Positions 60,301 to 64,000 of a stretch of 64,000 bases of DNA are shown here, in pieces. The DNA is from Pipra filicauda. Lineage: Eukaryota > Chordata > Aves > Passeriformes > Pipridae. The translations under genes and the position numbers were made by a program. The number at the start of each line of letters is the position of its first letter. Within the stretch, counting starts at the first letter, position 1. The stretch is from assembly GCF_003945595.2 (NCBI RefSeq), contig NW_024103441.1:620001-684000 (forward strand), in the 5' to 3' direction. Under the pieces are notes generated by a model. The model had not been told where the DNA came from. It searched no databases and saw only the letters and a list, made by a program, of their open reading frames with translations.

Positions 60301-61956
60301 GTGTCAAACAGGACCTCAGGCTGAGAAATGGGCATGTGAGAAATTAAATATCCTCTGTATAGCATTGCCTGCATTTGCTTTCTGAGCCAAAGGACCACTT
60401 GTCACTTGGACTAGAACTATTTCTCTCAGTACAGTTGCCTTATACCATAACTGTTCTGTGATAGACTGAACTCTTTAAAACCATTACAGACACGATTACT
60501 TGATGTCATCATTTACAGCATGTCATCAGTACTTCATGACATTGAGAAGAAAATAAAAGTGCCCGAAGAGTGAGAAATAAAACAATCATAGAAAAGGGCT
60601 TGCAGGGCCAAAGTCTGTTTGCCCAAGATTTATAAAACTGAACAAGATGCTGGTTTTTTAGGTATTTTTTTTTTCATAGGCTGCAAGAGCAATATTACAA
60701 TATTTTCCCCTCCTTCCATCTCCTCCAATATCTGTGTTAAACAACACAGTTTTTACTGAGCATTTCTTTCCACCGTCCCTTTTTATTCCTAGTGTGCTGA
60801 GATCATTTTGGTTGCGTTTTCTCTGCCCTTGTAGTTTCAGAGGACAGCAGTTGTCTCTTACAGAACACCAGCAGAGCATTCATTAGGTTCAGTGATGTCA
60901 CGTGTCAGGGACCTGAACAAATCTGCAGAGCTTTAGTTTGTGCCTCAGATGACAAAAGCTGAGCTTCACAAATACGGTTTGAATGACATAAACACTGCAG
61001 CAGCCTGGAGCTGAAGTTAATGATGGCAAAGAGGATCAGAAATAGCATCGTGCCTGGTAGGAAACACCACACAAGTGCCACAGGAACACAAACTCCTTGG
61101 GCTTGGCAATGTCAAGAACAAAACGACCTGGCAGAGCCTCACAGGAGCTCCGGGCCAAACTCTGCTTTAACTCTGCCTGGCACTCTCTAGAGGCACAACC
61201 CGTGCCCTGGGATGGAGGTGAAGCCTTTTAATCACCTTGCAGTCACCAGGAAAACCTGCCACCCCACCTTTTAAGCAGAGCAGAGCATCAGCCAGTGGCA
61301 GGGGAGTTTTGAGAAGTTAATCCTCAGTAATGAGCTGTAAAATAAACACGGAGCTGGGCACGGGCGCTGTTTCTCAGCCATCTGCTGCCGCCCCGATGTC
61401 CTGTGGTCAGGTTGTAGTGCTGAAGTGGTTAAGTTTGTTAACGTTTCAGAGTTGGCACTGGCTGATTTCTAGTGGGAAACATTCAGCTGGAATTTTTAAA
61501 TGCTCAGAATCTTTCATCTCCTTCGCCACAGTCAGGCTCTGCCTTGGGAATTTATTGCGGTTTCACTCTGCGTTGCCTCAAACCATTCGAATAGTTTCAA
61601 AGAAACAAAACAGTTTTCTTTTGTTGTTGCCTGCCTGCCTTCCCCTCTCCCCCCCTGCTGCCCCCCTACCCCGATACGAGCGGCCGTAGTTTCCCATTCG
61701 GTTTGATCAAAGCTCTCTGCACCAATGTAACTTCCTGATCTTACTGGTAACAGAAGTAAATGTTTCCATGTTCCATGGAGATGGATTGCCAACTATTGAC
61801 AGAGTTCTGGCATATGGGAATGATTATTTCCTAATTCCCTTTTACCTTTTGATCTGCTTTACAGAGCACAGCTGCAGCTATGAAGGCTATAAGGGAGAGT
61901 GGCATGAACCTGAACCCCGAGGTGGACGGGACGATGATTCGGGTGCCAGTTCCTAA
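57191..61956 (+). CDS. MRRF: MRRF, mitochondrial ribosome recycling factor (first four coding exons, partial)
   Basis: Nuclear-encoded factor that, with mitochondrial EF-G2, splits mitochondrial ribosomes after termination. Coding exons in the window: 57191-57368, 57596-57751, 58987-59105 and 61865-61956, giving 181 residues plus two bases. The human protein is about 262 aa, so the C-terminal part of the RRF fold lies beyond the window. The N-terminus MMALALRWLRPLPSLLHRSS is Arg/Leu-rich without acidic residues, as in a mitochondrial presequence. RRF-domain matches include ALVEDIINLEE, RTSPG and ESGMNLNPEVDGTMIRVP. The tandem ATGATG start is ambiguous; ATG 57194 has the stronger context and matches the human MAL start. 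A 5' UTR acceptor (CTCTTCCAG) ends at 57169. Intron 2 has weak sites at both ends. Confidence 0.95.
57411..57436. repeat. (TA)n-rich microsatellite
   Basis: Alternating AT/TA with small interruptions in the first MRRF coding intron. Confidence 0.85.
57596..57751 (+). CDS. MRRF: MRRF coding exon 2
   Basis: After TCTGCAG it reads (A)KGKGQSQAKVNISAALVED, then IINLEETNEDMQAVIEALKE and SVRTSP plus one base before a weak GTTGGT donor. Confidence 0.95.
57752..58986 (+). other. MRRF intron between coding exons 2 and 3
   Basis: 1.2-kb A/T-rich intron with a GTTGGT donor and GAG acceptor. No other exon was recognised. Confidence 0.8.
58987..59105 (+). CDS. MRRF: MRRF coding exon 3
   Basis: After an unusual TTTTGAG acceptor it reads (G)ALDHITVVTKDGKFPLNQL, then QISQKSPQLMIVNMTSFPE before GTAAGG. 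The exon ends in phase 0. Confidence 0.94.
59106..61864 (+). other. MRRF intron between coding exons 3 and 4
   Basis: 2.8-kb intron. No exon, transposon or notable repeat was recognised. Confidence 0.8.
61865..61956 (+). CDS. MRRF: MRRF coding exon 4
   Basis: After TTTACAG it reads STAAAMKAIRESGMNLNPEV, then DGTMIRVPVP plus two bases before GTGAGT. It is the last MRRF exon recognised in the window. Confidence 0.95.
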
Positions 61957-64000
61957 GTGAGTATCACTGCCCGAGCTCATCACCACACAAGACAACACAG
62001 TAGGTTGCAGTGAGTGCCCTTCAGAGGGTAAACGTGCACGACTGCTGAATATCCTGATGCAGCTGCTTTCCAAATAGCTGTAAGTTCAGGTCTGGAAAAA
62101 AATCTGAGCCTCTGAAAGTGTCTGGTGGAACCTCTTCCAAGTGCCTGAGCTCTAAGTCATCACATCTTGGCAGCTGGTGGTTGGTTTTGTTCTTCATCCT
62201 CCCCATGCAGAGAAATCTTGGTCCTTGCTGGCTGCAGCACTTTGCAGGAGAGCCAGAGGCTTTTGAACCTGTATTGCTTTAACTCAGGAGCTGATTCTTT
62301 AGTGCCCTGCTCTAAATTCCCAGAATTACACCAGCAAAGAGCAGCAGTAAGGCAGGAGTGAATTTAGTGAACCAGTAGTATTAGGGATGAGTAGCACCTT
62401 GGTGCAGAGAGCACTAAAAGGAAGTGGTGAAAGGGAGAGGCAGGAAATTTATAGCTTTGACTGAAAAATCTGCTCCCTCTTCTCATCTAATACACATTGT
62501 GTAACTGATGGCTGCATGGAAGTTTTGGTGTGGGGCTGATGGAAAAGCAGGCTGCCCCTGGCCAAGGCATGAGCATTGCTTCCCTCACCCATCACAGGTG
62601 TCTCCCAGCCCTTGGACAAGGCAGGAGGTGCCACTGCATCCGTGCTTCAGTTTGTGATCAGGAGAAGCCATCCTGATGATCCCTTAGTGTGCTTTGGACT
62701 GCAGCATGCTGGGCTCTGCCTGGGAATGGGGGTCCTTTCAGGTGAAATTCGGGCTCCCAGCAGCTCCACTCGCTGGCACAGACAGTGCCTGTCACATGGG
62801 CACCAGGGTTGGGTGGCACAAGGAAAGCTCACGGGTTCCTGTGGGTGCTCAGACCTTATGGAACATCCAAATACTCTGGGCAGGTGTGGCTGTAGATGAA
62901 CTCACACCCTGGGGTAAAGACAAACAGCTCTCATGCAGGGAGTGCACAAACCCCTTGCACAAGCAGGTGACTTCTTGGTAAAGATGAACCAGGTATTTCT
63001 TATGCTTTAGATCTCCTTTAAAAAAATTCTATGGAATTTTACCCGGCATTTTCATCAGAGAAGTCTAATTGCAGCTTTCCGTTGCAGTCGGTGAGAGGCA
63101 ATGACATTATCATTCTATTTGCTGATTTTCTTTCCCCGTGCTCCCTGCCCTTCCCCCATTCCTCAGGAGAGGAGGCAGAGGAGGAGGAGGGCACCATTAT
63201 CTTCATAATTGCTGAGGCTCCCGGGTTGCTGCACAGTGGTTTGATTGTTAATGGGCACTTGGGTCATCCTTGAATACGAATTGCAGGGGAGGAAACTCCA
63301 AAACTGCAGATCCGGAGCTTTAACAAAATACTGTGTTTTTAAACAAATGTGTATGGTCTGTCACCATCTTCTGTGGAGCTGCAGAGCGAAAACAAGTCTT
63401 CTCTTCCCAGGGAAGCTCTGCCTGGTGTACTCCAGTGTTCCTCTGGTGTGTCAGGGTTGCAGCTCCTGGTCACTTCCTGGCTGCCTGGGAGCCTGGGAAG
63501 TCCTGAGTTAAGGTTTTTTGGGAGCTGTGTCCTGTGGGTCTGCCCTCACTGGCACCTCTAGTCCCTTTTGGTCTCCAGTTACATGACTGGGTCTTTGGGA
63601 GTTTCATCCACTTACTGAAAAGACAAGCAGACAGTTCCAGCCTTTTAAAACCCCCTGTTGCAAAGAGGGGGCCAGAAACAATCAAATTCTGCAAGAGGCC
63701 TCTCTTTAATACTATATCCCTGAATTGCTTTTTAAAATTTTCTAGGTTTTTCATTATTTCCAACAGTTTATGAGAGGATATATGACAGACAGATGCAATA
63801 AAATTGCCAAAATTACATCTGATATGGAAACTGAGCAAACACATCCAAAATTAAGAGATATTAATATTATTTCTGCAGAAATTGGTTCTTCCATGAAAAG
63901 AAGTCGCACTAAAAATAAAACCAAACCCAAATTGTCCTTACCTGTCATTAAAACCACTTCTCACTCTGACCTGTCAGCTGGACACACGTGTGTCGTATTT
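61957..64000 (+). other. MRRF intron after coding exon 4, to the window end
   Basis: No sequence matching the next MRRF segment (expected VTREHRE-like) was found, so this is taken as intron running off the window. Confidence 0.7.

Overview
This is vertebrate nuclear DNA, almost certainly from a bird. The genes have spliced exons with GT-AG introns, CpG islands, Kozak starts and AATAAA-type signals. The only clear transposon is a 5'-truncated CR1 LINE tail, typical of birds. Transposon density is low. The gene order matches the block I know from human 9q33, whose avian counterpart is the chicken chromosome 17 microchromosome: (TTLL11) - NDUFA8 - MORN5 - LHX6 - RBM18 - MRRF. I assigned genes by reading spliced translations against family proteins recalled from memory; no database search was run.

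Layout. 1-7448: intergenic or intronic DNA downstream of NDUFA8, with no exon recognised. 7535-9885 (-): NDUFA8, four coding exons, 172 aa, a mitochondrial complex I subunit. 9886-10034: a 149-bp GC-rich interval between two divergent start codons, with GC boxes, an NRF-1-like palindrome and an RFX X-box-like motif. 10035-23768 (+): MORN5, five coding exons, 172 aa, with an 11.6-kb fourth intron. 23769-27988: convergent gap, probably mostly LHX6 3' UTR. 27989-41374 (-): LHX6, nine coding exons, a LIM-homeodomain factor inside a large CpG-rich region with a TATA box. 42017-45429: upstream intergenic DNA. 45868-56245 (-): RBM18, five coding exons, 190 aa, one RRM. 56246-57190: CpG-rich divergent promoter with a perfect CRE. 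57191 onward (+): MRRF, the mitochondrial ribosome recycling factor, first four coding exons; the rest lies beyond the window.

NDUFA8 and MRRF serve mitochondrial respiration and translation. MORN5 belongs to a family linked to axonemes and sperm. LHX6 is a developmental regulator (forebrain interneurons, jaw and tooth mesenchyme in vertebrates). RBM18 is a small putative RNA-binding protein. The genes are linked by shared promoters and conserved order rather than by one pathway.

Most interesting points: (1) the last LHX6 exon is readable in two frames, selected by inclusion or skipping of a 104-nt cassette exon; (2) a predicted upstream LHX6 first exon joins in phase to an acceptor-like site just before the normal start; (3) the NDUFA8/MORN5 promoter holds an NRF-1-like site on the mitochondrial gene's side and an X-box-like site on the ciliary gene's side; (4) the second coding intron of MRRF has weak splice sites at both ends. 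I found no prokaryotic or viral system here.
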